The notes under the pieces: generated by a model
What the model saw: the letters and a program-made list of their open reading frames with translations, nothing else
Told to the model about the DNA's origin: nothing
The model's database searches: none
Program-made: the position numbers and the translations under genes
Part shown: one piece after another, positions 23,890 to 34,859 of the stretch
How positions within the stretch are numbered: the stretch's first letter is position 1
Layout of the letters: every line of letters begins with the position of its first letter
Origin: Artocarpus heterophyllus
Lineage: Eukaryota > Streptophyta > Magnoliopsida > Rosales > Moraceae
Assembly (NCBI GenBank): GCA_025403435.1
Contig: CM046339.1
Span: 1,256,212-1,320,211 of the forward strand
DNA: 64,000 nt
Direction: 5' to 3'

Positions 23890-26800
23890 GTTAAGAGTTT
23901 GGTGACAAAAGTTATATGGTTATTTAAAATTATTCTAATATTTGATATCTGTATTAAGAATTGATTCTAACCTTATTTCTTACTTAAAGTAATCTTCTTA
24001 AGTAACATTTTGGATTTTGAATCATTTGAAATAATTTTGCCAGCTTACGTTATATAATTTACAAGTTTAGTAAAATTGTTAAGTCAATTTCCTCTTTGCA
24101 TAGCCTCTCTTTGATTGAATTCTAGGTTTGAATAAAAATTAATTTTGAAGAAACAATTTAATATTTAAAACCTAGACATTTAGAACTTTCCTATAAGCTA
24201 TCATATATCTAATTGCAATAAGCAAGTGATTTTGGGTGAATTTCATATTTGCTTAAAACTAGGAAAGGATGTTGAATTACTCTCAATCCCTTGATTGGTT
24301 GGCTAGGCGTAGCCCACCGACCTACTGAATGTAACCTAAAAGTACATAGGTGACTCAATTTTAACCCAACCTAAAAACACAAAGATTAGACACCAAAACA
24401 TACACCATAAGGGATTGATGATCCCCCTACAATTATATTTAAATACTTAAATGGTTTATTTGCCATAATCCTTAGTTATTCCTAATTAGACATAAGCATT
24501 CGATCAATTTTGGAGATAAAACCGACCTTAGGACCTCGATGTTGCACTTCTACAAGATTTAGTAAGATTCACTTAGAGTTTACATTTTTAATTAGTAAGC
24601 TTCATTGAGATTGAACTAACCATGTTCATTATTTAAATTCCATATTATTTAGCATTAGTTTGCATTTGTTTCCCTTCTTGGGTATTTTTTTTATAGACTC
24701 CACCATTCTATTCAACACTTGGTTTTGCACTAAATAGAGACTCAAAAACTGGTTGTGAAGAGGAGACTTTGTGTGTATGTATATATATCGATTATATATG
24801 TAAGAAAACCTTCCCAAAAATATGAGTTCATGAATTATGGTTTTTGGAAGAAAGTTTTAAAATGGATTTAAAGTCAAAATAAGATTATTTGAGAAAAATT
24901 GATTTTTAAACGCTATCAAAGATGTGCATGGCTCTCGATGGTTTATTTTGTATAATAGCTTATCAGAGATTAGATTAAATAAAGAGTAACCTTGTGGGCA
25001 AGTCCCTAAAGCATGATTAGGTGCACTTCCTAATATGGGTGACAGGCTATAATATATTGATATATATTGTGTGTGTGAAAAATAAAAGTAAACAGTGAAA
25101 TTCATGATTTATGATTTTTGATATTGATTAAATTCTTCTTTAATTAAATTTCTCACTTTGTCAAATTATATCCTATGGGATTTTACAATCATTTTTGAGA
25201 TCTTTAGAAAGATAATGGAGTATTTTGTAATAGTTTTCAAAATACCCAATTAGTAGCTTTGCCCTGTATATGGGTATATTAGTTAAGTTTTACATATTTT
25301 CTATATTTATGCCTTTGCCATTTATGTTATGCATTCTGTTAAGGTTGATGCAAGAGTCATTATTTTTCCTAAGATTTTACTCTTTTATTATTGTTACCCC
25401 TTTCTTCCTACTAGACATTTGGCTCACCTACTTTATTTGTTTTCCCCCCTCCAATATTAGTAGTTTTTAGTTGAAAAATGATATCGTTGTTGATACTATA
25501 TGGAGACTAGCAGGATGACACGATCTATGTTGTTATTTAGTAATTTTATTTTTAAATATTTTGTATTGCATGTATATAAACAGACCCTGTCCTAGAGTTG
25601 TGTGTTTTTAAGAGAAATTATAGATTTTTAGACTACTTTGTAATATTAAAAAAAAATAGAGCAATGTAATTTATTTTTTTTTTGCAAATATTTTTCTTTA
25701 ATTATATTGAAAAGTTATGTCTAATTTAATATAATTTTCATTTAAACATCAATAATCATAACTTCTGAGTTGGGCAAGTGACAGAATTTGTAGGCTTTTC
25801 ATTTTCCCTATAATGCATGGTGTTGATAACTGACTTTGTATCATGAACTTTTGGAGGACCAGGCCCAAGATCCTATCCTTCCAAGTGAATGGGCTTGACA
25901 GATAGACCTAAACCGTACTTGAAGAACTCACATGGGTCATAGTTTGGTGGGCCACAAATAAGGAAAAAAAAAGAAACTTGTTCATTTTGACCCAATCTAA
26001 CTTTAATCCTACTTAAAGGGATTAAATTATTTTAGTTAAAATAAACAAGTGATGGTGACACAATCAAAAAGACCATTTTCCACCTTTAGAGATCAGCCAT
26101 GAAAAGCCCAAGTCTAAAAGCCCACAAATTGGCCAAGAACCTAAGAAAATCGCTAAAAAAATACCAAAAAAGACCTTAAAATTTCATCAGGTTTTGTATG
26201 AAGGATTGTACCTATGGCACCACTAACACGCCTTTGGGAACCCTTGCATTTATACTACATGGCGGCCCTTTGAGCGCATTAGACTCTAGCTGTTATTAGC
26301 TAAATATAGCAAGATAATGGCTCTTGGAATAGACTAATGCTCTATAGCACCCTGAATAGCGAATTCAATCTTGGTCAATTTGACACACTCTGATCTACAG
26401 GTGAAAATCTAAAAAAAGGATTCGATTAGCTTAAAAAGTGGATTTCTATCCTCAAATTATGTTATTTTTAATAGGAAAAAAGCTATGCTTGGACATCCAC
26501 ATGATGAACTTGCTCTAGAGGGAATGCCTTGCTATAAGTCTGATCCTGCCATAGAGCATGTTTCCCAAAGCAACCATTAGAAATCTCTGCCTTCTTCCCT
26601 TCTAGGTACCTAGTTCCTATCTTCATTTCGACACACCAAGGCCACTCTAAGTTCTCCATTAGTCAAACTTTGATCATTTTTCTTCTTACCTTCTCTCTCT
26701 AAGTATGCATTCTTCAAACTTATAAGTCTTTTTCAAGGTTTGCACCCTTTAGACCTCTCATTGCTTTGAGAAAGTCATCAAATGGTTTGCGCCCTTCAGA

Positions 26801-26970
26801 CCATCACTACTCTGAGTGACTCCTTCTAAAATCTCCTTTGCAACATTTCTAGGATGTGTTACAATGTCTCACCCTTAAGACATGTGGACTCTTAGAAAGT
26901 ACTCTTTTTGATCTCTAGGCTACCTCTGCACCCTTTCCTTTTGAAAAATCATTAGGCTTGATATCCTTTT
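23890..26970. other. AT-rich intergenic DNA, no recognised gene
   Basis: No reading frame longer than about 80 codons has recognisable similarity, and no element ends could be paired. At 26728-26830 two imperfect copies of a block containing GGTTTGC(A/G)CCCTTYAGACC follow each other. 25840-26130 (GGCCCAAGAT, GGGCCAC, AGCCCA) has the look of decayed LTR sequence but could not be bounded. Confidence 0.6.
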
Positions 26971-26973
26971 GAT

Positions 26974-27264
26974 ATGTCAATAGCCAAGCCAGTAGCCTTA
27001 AACCCCCAAGAGCAACTTGCTCTGGAAGACATCTCTATTAACTTTTTTGGGAGACAGCTACTTTGCTCTTTTGGTCACACTTCGGTAAGAATAGTAACAG
27101 GGTGGGCCCTAGGAGTTGTTCTCCTTTGGATCACTGTCGATGTAATCGTCCCCACCATTTCATCGAAGGTCCTATTGTCTTTCATCTACAAGCTTTTGAC
27201 GACCTTTGTGTTTGTTGAAACTGCCACTAATGTAGTGTTGCAAGAATGGGCCGGCCCATATTAA
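26974..27264 (+). CDS. Unrecognised small reading frame, hit by the hAT insertion
   Basis: A 96-codon frame starts MSIAKPVALNPQEQLALEDI and has a hydrophobic stretch (VVLLWITVDVIVPTI, about residues 48-62). The hAT element enters at 27233, so the last codons are transposon sequence. Skipping the element and one duplication copy gives a stop two codons after the insertion point. I recognise no domain and no conserved start context; it may be a chance frame. A function is not assigned. Confidence 0.2.
   Translation: MSIAKPVALNPQEQLALEDISINFFGRQLLCSFGHTSVRIVTGWALGVVLLWITVDVIVPTISSKVLLSFIYKLLTTFVFVETATNVVLQEWAGPY
27225..27232. repeat. Target-site duplication CACTAATG, left (hAT-1)
   Basis: CACTAATG precedes the hAT terminal TAGTGTTGCA and is repeated exactly at 31074-31081. 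Eight bases is the hAT duplication length. Confidence 0.9.
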
Positions 27265-27448
27265 AAATAACTTGGCCCAGCTCGGCCCGCGGGCTAACTT
27301 TATATGGGCCTTGTCTTGGGACGTACCGGGCTGTGCCGTGGGCCTTAAATGGGCTGGTCCATCTTGGTTCATCATGTGTTTAAATGGGCCAGCCCATCCA
27401 CGCATGTAATTTTTAATTTTTTAATTTTTGAATTTTTAAACAAGTTAA

Positions 27449-29463
27449 TGTTAGACATGTATGCCCTAAGGAGTAAAAATGTAATACGTTTCTGGAGACA
27501 TTTTTATCAATAAAGAATTTATTCATTTATATATACCAAATCTTGTCCTCTTTACGTTCATATTTGTTGAATGTATGATAAGCAAACAGTAGTCTGAGAC
27601 TGTCAGTCTAAACCTTAAGAATTGTGCATATGATGGACTGATTATACGGAAGACACGATTCTTAAGGTGATGGTCTAAAACATATGATCCACAATCGAGG
27701 GAATAAAGTTGGGCGCTTTATTCATGTCAAGATTGTTATGTTGTCTATATCCCTTATGGAAGATGGTTTGTCTTGACCATTAGAGTTGGACTCCGTGAAT
27801 AGAAACATTGGCACGTTGTCATAGGTGATGATGTGTTAGATCGGGACATAAAGTGAATTGATTTGGATTAATAATTCTGTCTCGGCAAATCGATTCACTT
27901 TAGATAGTCATTTGTATTGTATCTTAATCCTGAGATCAATAGTGGGCCCGTTATCTCGACTTGTGTCTTTTGATGTACCAAAGGGTGACACCCATATCTC
28001 AATTGTGGTATGCATGCCTGTACATTGGAGGCATAACTCTTGATAATATAGAATTGTTATTCATAAATATGGAATCCATAGCTCCTCTTTAGGAGTAATG
28101 ATATCCTCTTATATGCGTTGTCCTGTAATTGGAAAACTGGAGCGCTCAACCATTTAGATACATAGGTGTAACCGAATGGTATACTATCTTTGGATGGTAA
28201 GTTTTCTAATGGTGAGACAATGGAACGTAAGATAAAAATAATTGGGAAGGTAAGACAGAACTTGTCCTTAAGCCGATTATGGATGATCATATGGGGATAC
28301 GATACACTATGATATGTCATGGAGACTTAGCAACACGAGTTTCGTAATTCTATAAAGTTTGAGAGTGCAGCTCCAAGCTTTTAGTGGAGTAGCGTTGGAG
28401 CTGATAATTGTGAAATGTATATCTGGGATATTGGGTTTCATAATTATCATGAGCTTGAACTTTATAGGTCCATTCTAGTCCCCTTTGCTAGCTCACAAAA
28501 TCCTGTAACGACACGGCGTGCTTTTCCAATAATTGGTGACTTATGTCGGATTTATCAGATTGGTTTAAAATTTGTAAGAATCAAATAATTCATGTCTGTT
28601 TATTGGTTGAAGATAAACTTGTAATAAAATTAATTTAAGATAAACTTGTTGAATTATTACGATTAGATAATTCTTGTCTGTTTATCAGTTGTTTTATTTT
28701 TAGACAAATTAGATCAAGATAAACTTGTAGAATTATTGTGAATTGATTTATTTTCTTAGAGATTATCTTGATAAAGTTTGTTTTGATCAGATAACTTTTC
28801 TATTGGATTATTTGAATCAAAACTGAGACTTTATCCTTTAGAATCTTGGGTGAAAAATAAAAGATTCGCAGAGATTTTTTCTCGGGAGTTTGGCCTGTCG
28901 AATGACGTGTTCGGCCTGCCGATGGGGCTTGTTCGGCCTGCCGATCGGCGAGAGATAAGATTACATGTTTTCATGCAGGATTTTATTAGATATTAATCCG
29001 AACTTGATTCTGTTTCAAGTTTTTGAGACTTAATCTGATAAGGACTGACCCCAGGACCAATAGCTATAAAAAGGGAGTGAGTCTCATGATTTACTCAGAT
29101 CAATTAAGAGATTAAGAGTGATACTCTTCTGGTGATCATCTGAAAACTCCCTAAGAGCTTTTGTTCACAAATCACGAACATTTGCTTTGGGTTCTCTCTA
29201 TTGGTTGGAAGGAGAGTCATCGATGGAAGAGCTGTACGTGTGAGTCCACACTCACTCCGGTTATGGATAGAGAATAGCAAAGAAGACCAGTTGGTTGAGA
29301 CTCTTCTGGAACGTTACTTCTCTATACAGGTTGCGGAGGTTCTTCGGCACACAGAGGTTAGTAAGATCTGTTTAATTTATACATATAACATGTCCAACTT
29401 GTGTTTTGAAAATTACTCTGACGAAAATTTTAAAATTTTCCGCTGCGCATTGCCTTTCCAATA
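27449..29463 (+). mobile_element. Intact solo copia-family LTR
   Basis: It begins TGTTAGACATGTATGCCC and ends GCCTTTCCAATA (terminal CA changed to TA). It is flanked on both sides by GTTAA (27444-27448 and 29464-29468). It aligns along its length with the LTRs of the copia element at 2540-20917. An AATAAAG is near 27510 and a TATAAAAAG box is at about 29065. With a single LTR and its own duplication, it is the product of LTR-LTR recombination. Confidence 0.92.
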
Positions 29464-29686
29464 GTTAATAAATATAAAAGTTTGAATAGTTAAGGGAAAT
29501 ATAAAAAATGATATTTTACTTACGATTGCCTCATTAAAAACCTTTCCAAGGAAAACCTAGTGGGACAAAACCTTGGTAAGGAAAAAAGAGTACAATCGGG
29601 ATAATTATACATTAAATGTTTACAAAATTACTAAAAACAAAAAAAAAACATAAAAAAATATTGTTCATAATTAATTACAACGTATT

Positions 29687-29865
29687 ACTCCCTGTGAGAG
29701 TATCAGAAATGTTCAAATTTTTAAAGTCATCAACCCAATCATCTTGAACTTCTTGGCTTCTTCTACGAGCATCCTCCCAATCTTTGACTTACATTACTAC
29801 TTCTGAGCCTCTATGTTAGGCCTGCCCCTTTATAATTGCATAGGGAAATCTGATGCCATGTTCAC
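29687..29865 (-). pseudogene. hAT transposase C-terminal tail, relic
   Basis: The minus strand reads SEVVM, a TAA stop, V, then KDWEDARRRSQEVQDDW, and runs to a natural stop at about 29687 (VDDFKNLNISDTL region). The pattern of S/T-E-x-x-x-C followed closely by a DW-containing tail is typical of the end of hAT dimerisation domains; the TAA sits where the cysteine is expected. The rest of the transposase is gone. Orientation and position agree with the ends of hAT-1. Confidence 0.6.
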
Positions 29866-30703
29866 TCACTGGTGAATATGGCATGCATAAATTATATAAT
29901 ATTTAATTCTTATATGTATTAAATAATATATATATATTAAATGTATAGCATTTTGATGTGATAATACATGACCTATAGACTCAATATCCAATTCTTAGCT
30001 TTGCTTCTCCAAAGCAAAGCATGCCTTATGTAAAAAACCTAAACTACCCCTATGTAAAATAAACTTGGATATAAAATTTTTGCCGCGTACAACCTCTGCG
30101 TAGGGACAATCTGCGTCAGGGTAATAATTAAGCTCCACACATACTAACAATGCCTACAAGAAAAATTTTTTTAAAATGCAAAGAAAAGAAAAAGAGCTTG
30201 TCAGGCCTATTGCAATGTGATATGCATGGGGGATCTAATGCTATGTTCACTCACGGGTGAATATGGCATGTATATATATTATATAATATTTAATTCTTAC
30301 ATGTATTAAATAATATATATATTAAATGTATAGTATTTTGATATGATAATATATAACCTACAGATTCAGCATCTGATTCTCAACTTTAATTCTCAAAAGC
30401 AAAGCATGCCTAAAAGGAAAAAATAAAAAAATAAAAAGAAATGAAAAGAGAAGAAAAAGAACTTGGCAGATGTATTGTGATGTGATTGCATTGGGAAAAT
30501 CTCATGCCATATTCAATTATTCATTCACGGATGAATATGGCATGTATATATATTATATAATATTTAATTCTTATATGTATTAAATAATATATATATTAAA
30601 TGTATAGTCTTTTGATGTGATAATACATGATTTACAATGAGCCTTACCTGACTTACTTGGGGAAGGCCATACTCAGCCATGTTCACCCGTGAATAAACAT
30701 GGA

Positions 30704-30705
<2 letters not shown>
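29815..30705. repeat. Three direct repeats with a recurring hairpin, inside hAT-1
   Basis: Imperfect units at about 29815-30200, 30201-30450 and 30451-30660 share GAATATGGCATG, TATATAATATTTAATTCTTA and TTTTGATGTGATAATACATG-type blocks. Each carries an inverted repeat of the form GCCATGTTCAC...GTGAATATGGC (29855-29882, 30240-30267, 30506-30542), and a fourth shorter hairpin lies at 30676-30702. A (TA)n run is at 30711-30737. Confidence 0.8.
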
Positions 30706-30742
<37 letters not shown>

Positions 30743-31073
30743 TAGGCCACAATGGGTTGGCTCATTGTGGCCCTGTATGGGCCTAGATGGGCCGCCCATT
30801 GTGGGCCTAGATGGGTTGGCCCAACCTAGGCCGATGGGCCGGCCCATTGTGGGCCGGGATGGACTGGCCCATTGTGGGCCTAGACGGGCCGGCCTGGCCC
30901 GGCCCAGGACCAGGCTAGCCCAGCCCGGCCCATGGGCCAACATATATTGGCCCAGCCTAGCCCACAAGTATTTATGGGCCGTGCCGGGCTATGAACAGTG
31001 TCAGGCCGGCCCATCACTGTAGCAAGATGGGATTAGGCGGGCCCACAGGCCCCGGCTCATTATTGCATCTCTA

Positions 31074-31081
31074 CACTAATG
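31074..31081. repeat. Target-site duplication CACTAATG, right (hAT-1)
   Basis: Identical to 27225-27232 and directly outside the right terminal repeat. Confidence 0.9.
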
Positions 31082-32458
31082 AATAGTCCCCAGCATGTCA
31101 TACCCTCCATATTTTCCAGTCCCCAACGTATAGCATCTCTTTTTTGCTAATGAACATATGGGATATCAGATGTTAAAAAGGCTATTATTCTTGTAGCATT
31201 TACTTCTAATAAGATATTGTAGACGAAAGAACTCTGTACTAGGACTAGTTTCGAAGGAAGTTTAGAAACGAAAATTTAACTAAACCATGAAACAAATTCT
31301 TTAATTAACAACGAACAATTTTTTGACTGTTATATCGCCAAACATGTAGGATATAAAGAGCATGAAAGGAAAGTATTGATTCTGATGAGTTATTTTCTTT
31401 CCCATGTAATGACTTATTTACTTGCAAATAATTGGTAATAAGAGTTTAATACACTCCACTATTATAGGAAATTAAAAAAATAGAATGTCAACATTACCTT
31501 TATGTACTCCACTAATATAGGAAATTAAAGAATAGAATGTCAACATTACCCTTAGTACAGATTTTTTTTTCCAAAGCAAATGAATATTAAATTTACTTAT
31601 ATATCTCCAATAAGTTCTTTTGTTACACGACAATATTTATTTGTTCTTTTAAAAATATAATTTAATAATTATATTAATCATATGATTATCATTCCTAAGT
31701 TTAGGAACACTAAAAAGAGAACAAATGTCAACTTTACTTGGTATTGATTATTTGATTGTTTAAAGACATTTTATAATTATATTGATAAGATTATAATTCC
31801 TAAGTTTAGAAAACACTAAAAATAGAATCGAATGTTAGTTTTCTAGTACATAATTTAATAGACATGACTAGAAGAAAATCAATAATATTGTCATTTTTAT
31901 TACTTTACTTCACCTTTCGTTTCCATCATCTTTATATGTGTTTTGGTAGAATCGCCGCCATTATAATTAGTAGCATTTGCATATGACTATTAATGATCAA
32001 TAACATTGAACCAAGCTATCAATAGCTGCCCAAATGTATTATATATGTCCTCCAAAATGTTATAATTGTATGTATTTTTTTATAATGTGAAATTATAACC
32101 CACACTATTAGGAGGGTAAATTGCTTTGCTCAATTATCTTGTGGTCAATTTCTTGAAGAGAACACATAATCCTTAAATATTACTATGAAGCGAATGATCA
32201 TGCTAACCCATTTGATTTCGATCTGTCAGGGAACAATTGGTCAATGAGATTTATAGCTTTAGTGTCTAATTACTCTTAAGCTCAACAAGACAGTCTTATA
32301 TTTTTGGGTTATGATGAGAACTTCCAAGAGTTCTCATCCATAAAACCCATTATATGCAGCCATTGGATAAAAATCAAAGGTCAATAATTACCCTCTTATA
32401 GAAATAAGAATATACATAATCACATTTCGTTATAGCATTTTCTAAGAAAAACAATTAT
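31082..32458. other. AT-rich intergenic DNA with a short tandem duplication
   Basis: No gene is recognised. At 31452-31557 a unit of about 52 bases (ACTCCACTA.TATAGGAAATT ... GAATGTCAACATTACC) occurs twice in tandem. Similar pieces (AATGTCAACTTTAC, AATGTTAGTTTTC) recur at 31727 and 31832, so the region may be an older degenerate array. Confidence 0.55.
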
Positions 32459-32990
32459 CACTACAAGAAAAACTACATTTAACGACATATTATTTACGAC
32501 ATGTAGTTTTTAAATGTCGTTGAAAAGTACATACAATGACATCTCCAACAAAGATGTCATTAACGACATTTGAAACAATAATTAACGACATCTATATCAA
32601 TGTCGTATTAAATGTGTCCTTTTAATGACAATAGTTTAGTGTCGTTAAATTATTTAACGACAAGTAGGAGATAGTCGTCAAAGCCTTGGAGATTCGACGA
32701 CACCCCTTATAGACGACATTGGTCAAGATGTCGTCTGTAAGGGGTGTCGTGGAATCTCCAAGGCTTTGACGACATCTCCTATTTGTCGTTAAATAATTTA
32801 ACGACACTAAACTATTGTCGTTAAAATGAGACATTTAATACGACATCTATATAGATGTCGTTAATTATTGTTTCAAATGTTATTAACGACATGTTTACAG
32901 GAGATGTCGTTGTATGTACTTTTTAACGACATTTAAAAATTACATGTCGTAAATAATATGTCGTTAAATGTAGTTTTTTTTGTAGTGTAT
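32456..32990. mobile_element. CACTA-type MITE, near-perfect palindrome
   Basis: The element (32459-32987, 529 bp) starts CACTACAAGAAAAACTACAT and ends with the inverse ATGTAGTTTTTTTTGTAGTG. It is flanked by TAT on both sides (32456-32458 and 32988-32990). Its two halves are inverted copies of each other made of TAACGACAT/ATGTCGTTA blocks, so the RNA would fold into one long hairpin with its centre near 32725. It has no coding capacity; the 70-codon frame across it is a palindrome artefact. Confidence 0.92.
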
Positions 32991-33309
32991 AAAAATAATA
33001 AAAATGAAAACACAAAAGTTTAGAAAATTTTCAAAAAAAGAAAGAAAAAAGTCTGCCTCCGACTATAGGAGGCTAATTAGGAGGCTTGACTTAGACAGTA
33101 GAGGAGGTGGTGGTCGAGCAAGTGGGTGGAGCAAGGGGTTATTGGGTGCTCAATGGTGGTGGATTGACAGCAATCCAATGGCAGCTGAATTGTCATGAAA
33201 CCACGATGGGAGTGGAGGCATTGCGCACTCAGTTGTGGTGTTGACAGCCAAGGTTGAGGGTGCAGCTTTCATGATCTCATTTAACTTAAGGTGAGCCCCT
33301 TTTTTTATC
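32991..33309. other. Short interval without recognised gene
   Basis: It contains a 64-codon frame (33004-33198) with no recognised similarity and a glycine-rich middle. It is somewhat GC-richer than its surroundings. It may belong to the CACTA fragment that follows, in a region equivalent to an element interior, but no motif confirms this. Confidence 0.35.
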
Positions 33310-34085
33310 ATTAGATCACTGCAACAAATGCTGCTTTACACAACGCTAATTAGATGACGGTTTCCTTCGAAACCCTTGAAAAAATAATGTGGTAGAAAAA
33401 CATTCGTTGTTTTGAATTTTTGGGCCACTTTAGACGATGGTTTCTAAAGATTATATTGCCTGCAGCACAATTAAGATTACATTACCTTATAACATCACCT
33501 AGATGAATGGTATGCCCTTTTTTATCACTGCCGAGGAAATTGATTAGTTTTTCAACTTTACTCAAATTAGTGTGACATGTGTCATGGCATACATGAGATA
33601 TAAAACTATATCAGCACTTTTTATTAATTGTCAATAATCTTTTTTTTTTCACTTTTTATTTGTTACTTATTGTCTTCTAACAATCTTTATTTTGTATGAA
33701 TACATAGTTTATTATGGTACCATTGCAATGTCAGAAATCTACTCACCATGTATGGCTTCATCAACCCCTATATTACTTCCTATATACGAGACCAATCTAA
33801 GCTTGTGCTTGAAGAATGAGTAGAAATGCTATCTGTAAGTTTTTAAATAATGGAGGAGCCAGCTAATGTTACTTTATGCCAGATAATGGTAGAAGTCATT
33901 AGATATTGGCCCTTATTTACCCCCAAAGAGATAGGGTAATGTGGTTCGATCCACTTGGCCATGATGTACACCTTAACTTTAGAGAGATGATTCAATTATA
34001 AGTGTATTTATGTTAACTATATTATTAATAAATGCTAATTTATAGTATATATCTTTTGATTAATTTCATTTTAACAAATTGTATT
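33310..34085 (+). mobile_element. CACTA fragment (E) with Ulp1-like relic
   Basis: At 33316-33470 lies a short array with ACGACGGTTT-like motifs. From 33500 the + strand reads NGMPFFITAEEID then FFNFTQISVTCVMAYMRY, matching the IYVEYEDVYYFINF segment of copies B and C. Around 33900-34000 it reads ILALIYPQRDRVMWFDPLGH and NFREMIQL, the Asp-motif region of Ulp1-like C48 peptidases. TAG replaces the tryptophan of HW, and other stops occur. It ends where CACTA C begins. Confidence 0.65.
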
Positions 34086-34111
34086 TAGGGCCTTAAATGA
34101 GAAAAAATTGA

Positions 34112-34552
34112 CCCTACTACAAACTAGGCCTTCCACAACGGGTTTAAATTGACGTGGAAAACTTTTATGACGGTTAAAAAAAAAATCATGAAAACCTTCG
34201 TCGTGGTACCAAATTGAGTTTTCACAATGGTTTTTACCGTCGTGGAACATCTGTTTAGGCGCCAAATTTAGGTGTTTGGGGCCCTTTATCATGACCGCTT
34301 TCACCAAAAAAAAAGTCATGGAAATATATCCTTACACAATGGTGTTTGAAAAACTATCATGGAAGGTATACTTTACATAATGGTTTTTTATAAAAACCAT
34401 CGTGAAAAATTGACATACTTAAACCTTTCATGACGGCTTTTTCCAAAAACTGTCATGTAAGGTTATGTTTTCATGATGGTTTTTATTAAAAACCATCGTA
34501 AAAAATTAGACATGCATGAAAAGAAAAATAGACTGAATTTTTAATTTCTCAC
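34112..34552. repeat. Left subterminal array of CACTA C
   Basis: About ten degenerate copies of the ACGGTTTT...AAAACCATCGTGGAA motif follow the end. It is followed by GGGATGGCTAGTTCTGTGTG, the same boundary sequence seen after the internal arrays of B and C. Confidence 0.8.
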
Positions 34553-34859
34553 GGGATGGCTAGTTCTGTGTGTTATCTATTACTACAAGGCCCAGATTGC
34601 AACAAAAAGAAAAGATGTATGTTAAAATTACAAGGTCTTTACAAAATCATTTACATTAAACTATTTTACATAATCATTTATCTATTATCTTTAGCTAAAT
34701 TTGACATAGCTATTTACAAATTGTACCTCCTTAATTCTACCTTCATCAATATCTATATGTATATAAAATTCTTTCTTTGCTAGGGCTTATATACCATTAT
34801 TAATTATATCTTGTATGAAACATAGAATAAAAAAACTACATTTTATGTTTCCTTGTCAT

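Larger units (their letters stand above)
27233..31073 (-). mobile_element. hAT transposon 1, containing a nested solo LTR
   Basis: The terminal inverted repeats are TAGTGTTGCAAGAATGGGCC on the left and TAGAGATGCAATAATGAGCC read inward from the right. Both ends carry dense GGGCCGGCCCA-type subterminal repeats (27247-27400 and 30750-31060). A decayed transposase tail lies on the minus strand (29687-29865). Without the 2-kb solo LTR the element is about 1.8 kb, too short for a full transposase, so it is a deletion derivative. Confidence 0.9.

Noticed and set aside
25838..26140. Possible LTR end or gypsy remnant with GGCCCA words
   Set aside because: No paired LTR, primer-binding site or coding relic could be found to support it.
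29201..29464. 87-codon + strand frame
   Set aside because: It lies wholly in the solo LTR around its promoter and R region.
30683..31022. Frames rich in repeated RPTMG/GP units on both strands
   Set aside because: They are translations of the GGGCC-type subterminal repeats of hAT-1.
32622..32834. 70-codon frame in the MITE
   Set aside because: It is read from a palindromic non-coding element.
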